Assembly: GCA_964487605.1 (NCBI GenBank)
Contig: CAZARU010000001.1
Location: 62,001-126,000 of the forward strand
Length of the DNA stretch: 64,000 nt
Source: JAJDAH01 sp964487605
GTDB taxonomy: Bacteria; Myxococcota_A; Polyangia; Polyangiales; Polyangiaceae
Direction of reading: 5' to 3'
Shown here one piece after another: positions 34,759-46,130 of this stretch. The notes below the pieces were generated by a model. That model did no database searches and was not told the DNA's origin. It saw only the letters and a program-made list of their open reading frames with translations. Numbering within the stretch: position 1 is the first letter of the stretch; every line of letters starts with the position of its first letter. Both the position numbers and the translations under genes were made by a program.

Positions 34759-36211
34759 CGCCGCGATACCCGGAGGACGACGAGCCGCTTCCGGCGCCCC
34801 CGCACGAGCCGCAGGCGGCCAGCATGCAGATCATCAGGACGATGAGGATGAGGAGGATGAGGACGACGGGGGTGCTGCATCCGCTCTTGCCGGATCCGCC
34901 GGCGGCAGCGGCGGCACCGCCTGCGGCGCCGAGCTGCGCGCCAGGACCATTGGGATCGAGATTGAACCCCTGGGCGAGCGCCGCCCAGGGCACCGGCGAC
35001 GAGTAGCTCCAGTGGGCCTCGCCTGGTGACTCCTCGCGAGACAGCACGTCGCGCCCGTTGACGAAGTCCGCCGTTCGCGTGGTCTCTCCGACCTCGCACT
35101 TCCAGTACACCTCGCCGAGGACGTACTCGACGGTGGCCTGTCCGCGATTGCGAATCTGGAACTGCTTGTCGCCCCAGGCCACGCCGTCGGGCATGCCGCC
35201 GAGACCCAGCTCCGCCAGGTTGACGGGGTTCACCCACAGCCATCCCGTCTCGGGATCCTTCACCAGCCAGCGGTAGCCGACGCGCTCGCTCCAGATCAGG
35301 TACTCCTCCCAGGAGTAGTGCTCGTCGTCGAAATCCGTGCCCCGGCGGACGTACGCGATGCAGATGTACTGGACGCCGTCGAACGTCCCGTGGGAGCCGA
35401 TGGGGATGTCCGGCGCCTTCATCGCGGCTTCTTGCTGGGCGATGACCTGCTGCGTCGCGATGTCGCTCACCGCGTGGCAGTACGGGCACCCGACGCGCTC
35501 GCCGCGGTCGCCGCTCAGCTTGGGAATTTCTCCGCCGCAGCTCGGGCAGGTGATGCTGGTGGTCTTGACCTTGTGGACGTGCCGCTGCCCGAACTGGGTG
35601 ATCTGCATCTGGGGCTCGTCGAAGACCCAGCCCATGAACACCGTGTACGCCCCGGAGTTGTCGCCGTAGTCGAGGGTGGCGAAGGCGTTCTGGGGTCCGT
35701 AGCAGTCGGCGTAGTGGCGGACGTAGCCGGGCGGGAATGCCCCGGGCAGCTCTCCTTCGCCGCTGACGATGCGTCCCGTCTTGATCTCTGCCACCCGCAC
35801 GAACGTGTTGCCGAGCGCAACGTCGAGCTCGACGGTCAGCGCGTTGAACGGCGGGATGGCGAGGCCGGGGGCGTGCGTGGTGACGTACCAGTGGCCCTGT
35901 GCGTAGGCGAGCCAGCCCCACTGTTGCCCGTAGTCGAAGGAGACGTAGTACTCGTCCCACGGGCCCTTGCCGTGGTCGAGCTGCACGCGGCCGAGCACCT
36001 CGAACTGCCGGCCCGACAGCGTTCCCTGGTCGCCCACGGCGATGAGCGAGGGCGTGTTCGCGATCTCGGCGACCTGTCCCAGGTTCTGCAGCCCGCGGTC
36101 CGAGCGCATCACCGTCGCGCGACAGAACTCGCAGATCTTCGCGATGGACGAGCCGACGCCGAACTCTATGGGGGCGCCGCAGCTCGGGCACTGTCCTTGT
36201 GCAACCGCCAT
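34736..36211 (-). CDS. DUF4178 protein with two zinc-ribbon motifs
   Basis: The 491-residue product has paired CxxC motifs near the N-terminus (CPSCGAPIEF with CEFC) and in the middle (CPSCGGEIP with CPYC), each likely to bind one zinc. Each is followed by a Trp/Tyr-rich beta domain of the DUF4178 type (YVSFDYGQQWGWLAYAQGHW and YLIWSERVGYRWLV). A hydrophobic helix near residues 445-465 and a Gly/Ser/Tyr tail end the chain. Function is unknown, but DUF4178 genes often sit beside SpeE-like genes, as here. It probably acts at the membrane with that partner. Confidence 0.83.
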   Translation of the reverse strand: MAVAQGQCPSCGAPIEFGVGSSIAKICEFCRATVMRSDRGLQNLGQVAEIANTPSLIAVGDQGTLSGRQFEVLGRVQLDHGKGPWDEYYVSFDYGQQWGWLAYAQGHWYVTTHAPGLAIPPFNALTVELDVALGNTFVRVAEIKTGRIVSGEGELPGAFPPGYVRHYADCYGPQNAFATLDYGDNSGAYTVFMGWVFDEPQMQITQFGQRHVHKVKTTSITCPSCGGEIPKLSGDRGERVGCPYCHAVSDIATQQVIAQQEAAMKAPDIPIGSHGTFDGVQYICIAYVRRGTDFDDEHYSWEEYLIWSERVGYRWLVKDPETGWLWVNPVNLAELGLGGMPDGVAWGDKQFQIRNRGQATVEYVLGEVYWKCEVGETTRTADFVNGRDVLSREESPGEAHWSYSSPVPWAALAQGFNLDPNGPGAQLGAAGGAAAAAGGSGKSGCSTPVVLILLILIVLMICMLAACGSCGGAGSGSSSSGYRGGGYYGGK

Positions 36212-36238
36212 GAACCGCCGGGCGCGACTCTAACAGGT

Positions 36239-37231
36239 TCAGCGCGCCGACGCCCTGGACTCCTCGAGCGCCTCTTCGACCAGGACCCGCAGGTCGGCCG
36301 TGGCGGCGTCCGCCCGCTTCGCGCGGGCCGGGGAGCGCGCGGCGGTGCTCGCCATCGCTTCCAGCTCCTCGAGGCTGGCGTCGGGGTCGGCGAGGAGATC
36401 CTGGTCCTTCCGCCGGGGCTTCTCGCGGTTGAAGAGCCGCAGGAGCCACGGCTTCGACTCCGAGAGCGGGACGTCGCCCGTCAGGAGGCGCTCCGGAGCC
36501 TCGCGGAGCTTCTGCACGACGGAAGCGTTCGAGGCCGCCCAGGCATCGGCGTCCGTGAGCAGAGCTTGCTGCGTCGCCTCGAGCTCGGCGATGGCGGGAC
36601 GAAGCTTGTGCCCCTCGGTGTGGGCGAACAGCGCGCAGGCGACGGCGAGCTCGGGAGTGCTCAGTGTGGTGAGCTTGGCGACCGACGGCCCGCCGCAGCT
36701 CTTCGAGTAGACGTAGGAGCCGGCGAGGAGCAACGGACCGAAGCCGAGCGCGACCGAGGCGAGCTCGCCCTCGACGTCGGCCTCGGCGAGGAGCGCGTCG
36801 TCCTCGGCGGTTTCCAGCAGAAAGACGACGCCGAGCGCGCGTGCGACGTGGGTGGTGAGCGCCACCGGAGAGCGCAGGAGGGCCACCGGCAGCGTGAGCC
36901 GCCAGCCGTCCCCGTGCTCGCTCAGTCCGCCGCTACCCTGGGGCGTGGTGGGGACGGCACACGCCCCGCTCGAGCAGGAGGAGCCCACGGCCGGCTCGGA
37001 GTCGTCCGCCTCCACCTGCACGTCCAGGGGAACGTCCTCGAGGCCGGCGTGCCGCTGCATCCGCGCGACCAGGCGCGCGGCCGACGGCGCGTCAGCACTG
37101 AACTTGTCGGGGAAGAACTCCTCGGTCGGGAGCACCAGGGGTCGCTTCCCCGTCTCTTCTCCCACGGCGGAGCGAAGGCGCGCATAGCGACGGATGATGG
37201 CGACCAGCACGTCATCGGGCGGTAGCTGCAT
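36239..37231 (-). CDS. Conserved hypothetical protein
   Basis: The 330-residue product is read from the ATG at 37231. The frame continues upstream into glpB-like sequence, which is rejected. It is largely helical and acidic, with no signal peptide or membrane helix. A short Cys pair (SSCSSGAC) and a KSCGG lie in the middle. No family recognised. It lies between the glpB-like and DUF4178 genes with gaps of 26 and 27 bp on the same strand, so it is probably co-transcribed with both. Confidence 0.68.
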   Translation of the reverse strand: MQLPPDDVLVAIIRRYARLRSAVGEETGKRPLVLPTEEFFPDKFSADAPSAARLVARMQRHAGLEDVPLDVQVEADDSEPAVGSSCSSGACAVPTTPQGSGGLSEHGDGWRLTLPVALLRSPVALTTHVARALGVVFLLETAEDDALLAEADVEGELASVALGFGPLLLAGSYVYSKSCGGPSVAKLTTLSTPELAVACALFAHTEGHKLRPAIAELEATQQALLTDADAWAASNASVVQKLREAPERLLTGDVPLSESKPWLLRLFNREKPRRKDQDLLADPDASLEELEAMASTAARSPARAKRADAATADLRVLVEEALEESRASAR

Positions 37232-37257
37232 CGCGATAGCGTGCCAGACAAGGAGCC

Positions 37258-38424
37258 TCACGCAAAGCTGCTGCGGCCCGTGCCCCCGAGGGCGGCTCGC
37301 GCCGCGGCGATCCCCGCGCGAGCCGCTTCGAGCGCCGTCCGCGGGCGACCCGCCACGACGTCGCCGGCCGCGAAGAGGCCGCGACACCCCTCGACCCGCG
37401 CCCCGGCGCACCGGACGCCGATTCGTTCGAGAACCCCCAGGCCGCGACGGTCCAGCTCGACCCCGTGCAGCGACGAGACCGCGCCCACCTCCTCGCCGTC
37501 GAGGGAGAAGCGGACGGGCGCGTCCAGCGACAGGTGGAAGGCGGTGGAGTCCCGATACGCCTCGCCGGGCCCGTCCATGGTGATGCCTGCAGCGGCCACG
37601 CCGCCGACGGCGAGGACCACGGCGTCGGCGGGCAGCGCGGAAGACTCGCTCGTGTGTGCGCGGAGCGCGCCTTCGGTCTCGACGCGGAGCACCCGCGCGC
37701 GAACGACCGAGACGCCGAGAGCTTCGAGGAGACGGTCCCTTGCCGCTTCGAACCGGGCGCCCGCGGCGCCGCCCGGTGGCGACGTGGTCTCGCCGACGCC
37801 GAACCCGGCGAGCTCACGCACGCGCTCGGCGGTCTCGGGCGACGTCCCGAGCCACGGACCGACGAGCATCGCGTCGGCGCCCCGACGGGCCTCGGAAACC
37901 GCCAGCGCGAACTTCGTGAGGCGCTCGTCGTCCTCCAGCGTCCGGGCGAAGTCCACGTCGGGAGCCGCGGGCGGCGGAGGATCGGCGAGCGTGAGCTTCG
38001 CGACGACGAACGTCGTGCGGGTCCGTTCGGCCCACTCCGTGTCGGTGAGCGCGCGCACCATGTCCTCGGCGTCCCACCCGTCGCGCGGGAGGTCCGCCAC
38101 GCCGACGGTCTTGCCCGCGAGCGGTCCCAGGTCGAGGAGCGCGGAGTCCATGCCGGCGGCGGGCCGCAGCACCCCGGCGGGCGTCACGAGCCACCGAGGA
38201 GTGGAGGACACGTCCCAGACGTCGAGAGCGGACGCGAAGGCGAGGACCTCCGCGTCGATGTCGTGACGTCGGTCCTCGGTCCAGGGCGAGACGTCCAGCG
38301 CGCCGGAGTAGAGCGCCGAAGCTCCGGCACGGTCATGGGCGAGCGTGACCTCCGCGCCTCCACGAGACGCCATCCACGCGGCGGCGGTTCCGGCGATCCC
38401 GCCGCCGACGACGACGACCTTCAC
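37258..38424 (-). CDS. glpB: GlpB-like FAD-dependent glycerol-3-phosphate dehydrogenase subunit
   Basis: The 388-residue flavoprotein starts with a Rossmann motif VVVVGGGIAGTAAAWMASRGG and ends with a second FAD-contact block CRGLFAAGDVVAGRP. The middle resembles GlpB, the subunit that passes electrons from GlpA toward GlpC and the quinone pool. The GTG start overlaps the GlpA-like stop (GTGA), the strongest evidence for partnership. No glpC-like gene follows, so its electron acceptor is unknown. It could instead be an unrelated small FAD oxidoreductase that uses GlpA-like output. Confidence 0.75.
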   Translation of the reverse strand: MKVVVVGGGIAGTAAAWMASRGGAEVTLAHDRAGASALYSGALDVSPWTEDRRHDIDAEVLAFASALDVWDVSSTPRWLVTPAGVLRPAAGMDSALLDLGPLAGKTVGVADLPRDGWDAEDMVRALTDTEWAERTRTTFVVAKLTLADPPPPAAPDVDFARTLEDDERLTKFALAVSEARRGADAMLVGPWLGTSPETAERVRELAGFGVGETTSPPGGAAGARFEAARDRLLEALGVSVVRARVLRVETEGALRAHTSESSALPADAVVLAVGGVAAAGITMDGPGEAYRDSTAFHLSLDAPVRFSLDGEEVGAVSSLHGVELDRRGLGVLERIGVRCAGARVEGCRGLFAAGDVVAGRPRTALEAARAGIAAARAALGGTGRSSFA

Positions 38425-40106
38425 GGCTCCTCGCGCGGAGCTGCGACACCGAGCTCGGCACGGATGGCCGCGAGGGTGAGCGCCTCCTGTCGCGCCTGCT
38501 CCATGCCGATGCACGACGCGCGCCGCTCCGCGGCCGTTCCCAGGAAATCGAGGGCCATGGCGTGCCCGGCGCGTGGCGACTTGCCGGTCGCGTGGGCCAC
38601 GATGCTTCCGCAGCGAGCGGCGCACCGCATGCCGCCGCACGCCCCCAGTCCGAGACGCGTCCGGCGCGAGACGTCGTCCACGTCGCGGGCGAGCTCGTGC
38701 TCGACCACGTACCGGATCTCCGCCTCGGTGACGGGCTCGCACGGGCACACGATGGCCCCCTCGCGCGGGTTCCGGGCAATGCGCTCGCAGACGCGTCGCG
38801 CGCGGCTTCCGTGCCGGTACTCGAGGCGAGTTGCCGCCATCGGCTCGAGCCCGAACTCGCCGGCCAGGCGCTGTGGATCGATCGTCTCGTCGCCTCCCGG
38901 GAGCGCGGCGATGTGGGTCGTCACCGGGGCGGTGTTGCCGAGGCGTCGTGCGAGCGCGTCGGTCATCTCCTCGGCGAAGATCCGGTAGCTCGCGAGCTTG
39001 CCGCCGATCATGGAATAGAGCCCATCGGCGCGGTGCCGCGCGTGATCGACGACCTCGTGGTCACGCGACAGCGCCTCCTCGTTCTTGCCCCAGGCGTAGA
39101 GCGTAGGGCGCACGCCGGCCCAGGTGCCCACCGCGCGAGCGTCGCGGATGGCAGGAAAGACTCGCTCGACCGCCTGGACCAGGTACCGAACCTCGTCTCC
39201 CGTCGCGACGCAGCGGTCGAGGTCCCCGTAGAAGTCGTCGTCGGTGGTACCGATGACGCTCATGTTCTGCCACGGCTCCAGGAACACCTGACGCCCGTCG
39301 ATGGCGCGGGCGACGATGGCATAGTTGGTCAGGCGGCGGTCGAAGTAGACGTGGATGCCCTTGCCGGGGCGGATGCGAGCCGCCCTGGGCTCCAGCCCGC
39401 ACAGCGAGGCGGTGATCGGCGCCCACGCCCCGGTGGCGTTGACGACGGCGCCGGCGGTGCACGAGCCGGTCTCGCCCGTGTCGCGGTCGCGCCACCGTAC
39501 GCCGTGGACGGAGCCGTCGTCGCGGCGCAGGAGCGAGGTGACGGTCGTGTGCACCCGGACGGTGGCGCCGTGCTCGATGGCGTCGATCGCGTTCCCCACG
39601 CAGAGCCGGACCCCGTCGATTCCCCACTCGTCGAACGCGATGCCCCCGACCGTGTTGGCCATGACCCCGGGTTCGAGCTGGTGGAGCTCCTCGGGAGTCA
39701 GCCGGGTGTGGGGTTTGCCGCGCTTGAGCGGCTGGTAGCGATCGTAGAGGTCGAAGAAGGCGTCGAGCAGCGTGAGCGCCACCTTGGCGACCCCGCGTCC
39801 GGCGTGCACCGGCATGAGGAACGGAATTCGAAACAGGAGGTGCGGCGCGATGCGCTGGATGTGGCCCGAGTCGAGGCACGACGTGTAGGTGACGTCCGGA
39901 TCGTAGGTGAGGTAGCGCGGCCCACCGTGGATCATGCCGCTGGAGTTGCCGCTCGCCCCGAACGCGAGGTCGTTCCGCTCGAAGAGCGCCACGCGCATTC
40001 CGCGCAAGGCGCAGTCGCGGGCGACGCCCGTGCCGTTCACGCCACCTCCGATCACCACGACGTCCACGTCGCTCCGGGCGCCGTGGGAGATCGCTTGGGC
40101 GGCCAT
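38421..40106 (-). CDS. glpA: Glycerol-3-phosphate dehydrogenase, GlpA-like with BFD-type Fe-S domain
   Basis: The 561-residue product has an FAD-binding N-terminus (VVVIGGGVNGTGVARDCALRG) and the GlpD/GlpA signatures FGASGNSSGMIHGG and IRPGKGIHVYFD. The C-terminus adds a BFD-like [2Fe-2S] domain, C-P-C in IVCPCEPVTEAE and GACGGMRC, as in anaerobic GlpA rather than aerobic GlpD. It oxidises glycerol-3-phosphate to dihydroxyacetone phosphate. It is the first gene of a minus-strand run of five tightly spaced genes. Confidence 0.88.
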   Translation of the reverse strand: MAAQAISHGARSDVDVVVIGGGVNGTGVARDCALRGMRVALFERNDLAFGASGNSSGMIHGGPRYLTYDPDVTYTSCLDSGHIQRIAPHLLFRIPFLMPVHAGRGVAKVALTLLDAFFDLYDRYQPLKRGKPHTRLTPEELHQLEPGVMANTVGGIAFDEWGIDGVRLCVGNAIDAIEHGATVRVHTTVTSLLRRDDGSVHGVRWRDRDTGETGSCTAGAVVNATGAWAPITASLCGLEPRAARIRPGKGIHVYFDRRLTNYAIVARAIDGRQVFLEPWQNMSVIGTTDDDFYGDLDRCVATGDEVRYLVQAVERVFPAIRDARAVGTWAGVRPTLYAWGKNEEALSRDHEVVDHARHRADGLYSMIGGKLASYRIFAEEMTDALARRLGNTAPVTTHIAALPGGDETIDPQRLAGEFGLEPMAATRLEYRHGSRARRVCERIARNPREGAIVCPCEPVTEAEIRYVVEHELARDVDDVSRRTRLGLGACGGMRCAARCGSIVAHATGKSPRAGHAMALDFLGTAAERRASCIGMEQARQEALTLAAIRAELGVAAPREEP

Positions 40107-40232
40107 GAAGGCGGCGAAGCTAGCCGTCGGTGGGGGGGCCTACAAGCCGCGGGGCCACGCGCCGGGCGACCGCGAGGACCGACGCGGTGCCGTTCTTGGC
40201 CCCGTCGACCACCTGCCGTTAGCGTCCGGGCC

Positions 40233-40733
40233 GTGATCAGGCGAAAGGCGCTGCTCGTGGCCGCCGTCGCGGTTTCGGGCCTTCTGTTCGCTCCCGAAGG
40301 GCGCGCGGAGCCCGCGCCCCGCGGTCGCGGCGGGCGTCCGGAGGTTCGCCTCGATCGCCTGGAGTTCCCCACCACGGTGGCAGCGTGGTGGCTGCACAAG
40401 AAGCACCTGCGTCAGACCCTCAAGCGCGAGTCGCGTCGCCTGGACTGGGGCGCGGGCGCGGGCGCCAAGATCGTCTACCGATTCCGCGTCGAGGAGCTCG
40501 ACGTCGTCGAGCAGGAGGGTGTCGTCCACGTGAGCTGCACCGCCCGCGGACGCCTCCCGAAGGGAAAGGCGGCTCGCAGTCGTCTCACGTTCAGCGGTGC
40601 AGCCGCGCAGCGAGGCAAGGTGATTCGCACGGTGCTCGACGTCGTGGCCCGCGGCGTGCTCACTCGCCTCGCGGAGATGGAACGCATCCGTCGGGGCGAC
40701 CTCGAGCCGTCGACCGGCGGCCCCCGGCCCTGA
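40233..40733 (+). CDS. Small exported protein of unknown function
   Basis: The 166-residue product is read from a GTG at 40233. A signal peptide (ALLVAAVAVSGLLFAPEGRA) is followed by about 140 basic residues. Segments IVYRFRVEELDVVEQEGVVHVSCTARGRL and VIRTVLDVVARGVLTRLAEM suggest a small alpha/beta domain. The gene sits in the frame of a long open reading that is antisense to glpA, so it is easily missed. Its signal peptide and independent start support it. No family recognised. It is divergent from glpA and precedes aconitase by 83 bp. Confidence 0.65.
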   Translation: MIRRKALLVAAVAVSGLLFAPEGRAEPAPRGRGGRPEVRLDRLEFPTTVAAWWLHKKHLRQTLKRESRRLDWGAGAGAKIVYRFRVEELDVVEQEGVVHVSCTARGRLPKGKAARSRLTFSGAAAQRGKVIRTVLDVVARGVLTRLAEMERIRRGDLEPSTGGPRP

Positions 40734-40816
40734 CGTCCAGCGCCCCGCGCGGCGCGCCGGGGCGTGCCGCCGCGAGGCGTTGCTTGCCCGGTGCCGATGC
40801 GGTAACCGCCCGACCC

Positions 40817-43510
<2,694 letters not shown>

Positions 43511-43514
43511 GCCG

Positions 43515-44849
43515 TCAGCGGCGCAGGACGCCCCTCACGATCTGGTAGCCGATGGCGAGCGCGAAGTCGGCGCTCCCCGTCGGATCGTGCGGCACGTCGC
43601 GAGCCACGCCGAGGTGGGTCGGTGAAGGTGCGCCGGCGTCGCCCAGGGCACCGGAGGGTACGGCGGCGTCGGGGGCGACCGAGCCCGGCGGGCCTTCCGC
43701 CGGCAAGTGGTTCTCGAGGTCCGCCTCGCGGACCACCCCGAAGCCCTTGTCCCGTGCCACCGAGGCCTCCACCAGCACGTCGGGCTGGATGCCCTGGGCC
43801 TGAATCGCGCGCCCCTTCGGCGTGTAATAACGCATCGTCGTGAGCTTGAGGCCCGCGCCGCCGGGCAGGTCGAGGATCGTCTGCACCGACCCCTTGCCGA
43901 AGGTGGGCGCGCCCACCACCGTCGCGCGCCGGTGGTCCTGAAGTGCTCCGGCCACCAGCTCCGCGGCGCTGGCGCTGAACTCGTTCACGAGCACGACCAC
44001 GGGCTCCTTTCGCAGAGCACCACCATCGTGGGCCCGGGCCTCGTCGACGACTCGCTTGTGGCTTCGCGAAGTGAAGACGACGCCGCCGTTCATGAGTTCG
44101 TCGGCGACGCCGACGGCTTCGTCGACGAGGCCGCCGGGGTTGTTCCTGAGATCGAGGAGCACGCCGCGAAAGCGTCCGCCGGCCAGCGGGCGAAGCTTCG
44201 CCACGTTCTCGAGGAGCTCCTGGTGGGTGCCGTGCTGAAACTGCTTCACTCGCAGATAGAGCACGTCGTCCTTGAGAAGCTCTGCGCGTACGCTCGAAAC
44301 CTCGATCACCGCGCGCTCCACGGTGAAGTGCAGCGGCTTCTCGACGCCGTCACGCCGAATGGTGAGCATGACGCGGGTGCCGGCTTTGCCGCGCATCGCG
44401 CGGACCAGCGCGGCGCTGGAGCGGCCTCGCACGCTCTCGTTGTCGATCGCGACGATGCGGTCTCCGGGGCGAATGCCGGCGCGGTCGGCGGGCGACCCCT
44501 CGATGGGCGCGATGATCGTGATGACCTCGTCACTGAAGTCCACCTCCACACCGATGCCCCCGAACCGCCCCTCGGAGTCGTCCTGGAACATGCCGTACTC
44601 GACGGGCGGCAAGTACGCGGAGTGCGGGTCGAGCTCGGCGACCATGCCCGTGATGGCTCCTTCGAGGAGCCGCGACCGCTCCACGGGCTCGACGTACTCG
44701 TTCTCGACGATGACGAGCACGCGGGCGAGCTGGCTCAGGGCCGCGTACGGGCTGCTGGCGCCGGTCTTCGCATTCGCCCAGCCCGTGACGGCTGCGCTCC
44801 CCGCGAAGGCGCTGGCGCAGAGCAGGGTCCACTTCGTGAAGGTCCGCAT
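43515..44849 (-). CDS. Carboxy-terminal processing protease (S41, CtpA-like)
   Basis: The 444-residue product has an N-terminal export signal (MRTFTKWTLLCASAFAG). Residues 60-190 hold a PDZ domain (GGIGVEVDFSD...GSPADRAGIRPGD). The S41 domain follows, with LRNNPGGLVDEAV, the catalytic Ser in NEFSASAAELVAGAL and the catalytic Lys in PTFGKGSVQT. It cleaves protein C-termini in the periplasm. The C-terminal 80 residues are Pro/Ala-rich. It ends 4 bp from the acnA stop, convergently. Confidence 0.93.
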   Translation of the reverse strand: MRTFTKWTLLCASAFAGSAAVTGWANAKTGASSPYAALSQLARVLVIVENEYVEPVERSRLLEGAITGMVAELDPHSAYLPPVEYGMFQDDSEGRFGGIGVEVDFSDEVITIIAPIEGSPADRAGIRPGDRIVAIDNESVRGRSSAALVRAMRGKAGTRVMLTIRRDGVEKPLHFTVERAVIEVSSVRAELLKDDVLYLRVKQFQHGTHQELLENVAKLRPLAGGRFRGVLLDLRNNPGGLVDEAVGVADELMNGGVVFTSRSHKRVVDEARAHDGGALRKEPVVVLVNEFSASAAELVAGALQDHRRATVVGAPTFGKGSVQTILDLPGGAGLKLTTMRYYTPKGRAIQAQGIQPDVLVEASVARDKGFGVVREADLENHLPAEGPPGSVAPDAAVPSGALGDAGAPSPTHLGVARDVPHDPTGSADFALAIGYQIVRGVLRR

Positions 44850-45034
44850 GGGCCGAGTATGCGCGCCCCCCGGGCGGCGGTGGAGGCGGTGACCTTCCGC
44901 CTTCGCCCCCGCAGATCACCGCGCGAATCCCCCCGCCGGGTCCCTGCTCCTCGCAGTGCGAACCCCTTGGTTCTCGAGGCTGTGGGTGGTAGTGTTGAAA
45001 AGAGCGGGCTGTGTCCACACCCGCCCACATCCCG

Positions 45035-45247
45035 ATGAGCGAAAACAAGCAGGGCGGAAGCGACAAGCGCAAGCAGAGCCTCTATTTCCCGGAGGCCATG
45101 CTCCAGGAGATCAAGGACGAGGCCGCGCGCCTCGACCGGTCCCTCTCGTGGATCGTCCAGCGGGCGTGGAAGATGGCGCGCGTCGACATCAAGAAGATCC
45201 CGAGCGTCAACGACATCGGTGACGACGAAGAGTCCGAAGCCGAGTGA
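45035..45247 (+). CDS. TIGR04563-like small ribbon-helix-helix protein
   Basis: The product is about 70 residues. KQSLYFPEAMLQEIKDEAARLDRSLSWIVQRAWKMARVDIKKIP is the pattern of the TIGR04563 family, found mainly in myxobacteria and relatives; a strand (SLYFP) is followed by two helices as in RHH proteins. An acidic tail (DDEESEAE) ends it. It is likely a DNA-binding regulator. The ATG at 45035 is preferred; a GTG at 45011 would add eight residues. The next gene starts inside it by 29 bp in another frame. Confidence 0.8.
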   Translation: MSENKQGGSDKRKQSLYFPEAMLQEIKDEAARLDRSLSWIVQRAWKMARVDIKKIPSVNDIGDDEESEAE

Positions 45248-46130
45248 CGCACCGTCGGCGTCGACCGTGCGGGAGTCCTTCGCCAGCGGCCCCGACGGTA
45301 CGCGGCTCTACGTGCGACACCGCCCGGGTCCCGCGCCGCTCACGCTCGTCCTCTGCGACGGGCTCGTCTGTGACGGTTTCATCTACAAGTACCTCTGGGA
45401 CGACGCGGCGTCCGTAGCCAGCGTCGTTCACTGGAACTACCGAGGTCACGGTCGCAGCGAGTCGCCGCGCGACGCGACGCGCATCTCGATCGTCGACCAC
45501 GCGAAGGACCTCGACGCGGTTCGCCGTCACGTCGGCGATCCGCCCGTGGTCCTGGTAGGACACTCGATGGGGACGCAGGTGATCCTGGAGGCGTTCCGGG
45601 AGCGTCGCGAGAGCGTCGCCGGGCTCGTCCTCTTGTGCGGCAGCTTCGGTCGGGTCACCCACACCTTCAAGGGCACCGACGTCCTGGCCACCGTCGTTCC
45701 CAGGCTCCTCGAGCAGGTGGCGCTGCACCCGAAGATCGCGAAGGCGCTCTGGTCTCGTGTTCCGCCGAAGCTCGCGGTGCGCATCGCACTGCTCGCTGGC
45801 GAGGTCGATGCTCGGTCGCTCCGCCCGGAGGACATGGAGCCTTACTTCGACCACGCTGCCCACGTGGATTTCGAGATGTTCTTGCGCATGCTCCAGGAGG
45901 CCGGCGCACACTCCGCCGAGGACTTGCTCGAGGACGTGGAGGTCCCCGCCCTGGTGGTCGCCGGCGGAAAGGACTCGTTCACGCCGGCCGAGCTGTCCGA
46001 GGCGATGGCGGAGCGGTTTCCTCGGGGTGAGCTGTTTGCGATCCCCGAGGGGACGCACGTGGCTCCCCTGGAGCACCACGATGCGCTGGCGGAGCGGCTG
46101 ACCACGTTCCTCGGGGACCTGCGCCCATGA
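45219..46130 (+). CDS. Alpha/beta hydrolase
   Basis: The 303-residue soluble hydrolase is read from a GTG at 45219. The fold is clear: WNYRGHGRS is an oxyanion and family motif, VLVGHSMGTQVI holds nucleophile Ser, AGGKDSFTP the catalytic Asp and EGTHVAPLEHHD the catalytic His. Substrate unknown, with no signal peptide. It overlaps the RHH gene by 29 bp and the following lipoprotein by four bases (ATGA), so translation of the three is likely coupled. Confidence 0.85.
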   Translation: MTTKSPKPSDAPSASTVRESFASGPDGTRLYVRHRPGPAPLTLVLCDGLVCDGFIYKYLWDDAASVASVVHWNYRGHGRSESPRDATRISIVDHAKDLDAVRRHVGDPPVVLVGHSMGTQVILEAFRERRESVAGLVLLCGSFGRVTHTFKGTDVLATVVPRLLEQVALHPKIAKALWSRVPPKLAVRIALLAGEVDARSLRPEDMEPYFDHAAHVDFEMFLRMLQEAGAHSAEDLLEDVEVPALVVAGGKDSFTPAELSEAMAERFPRGELFAIPEGTHVAPLEHHDALAERLTTFLGDLRP

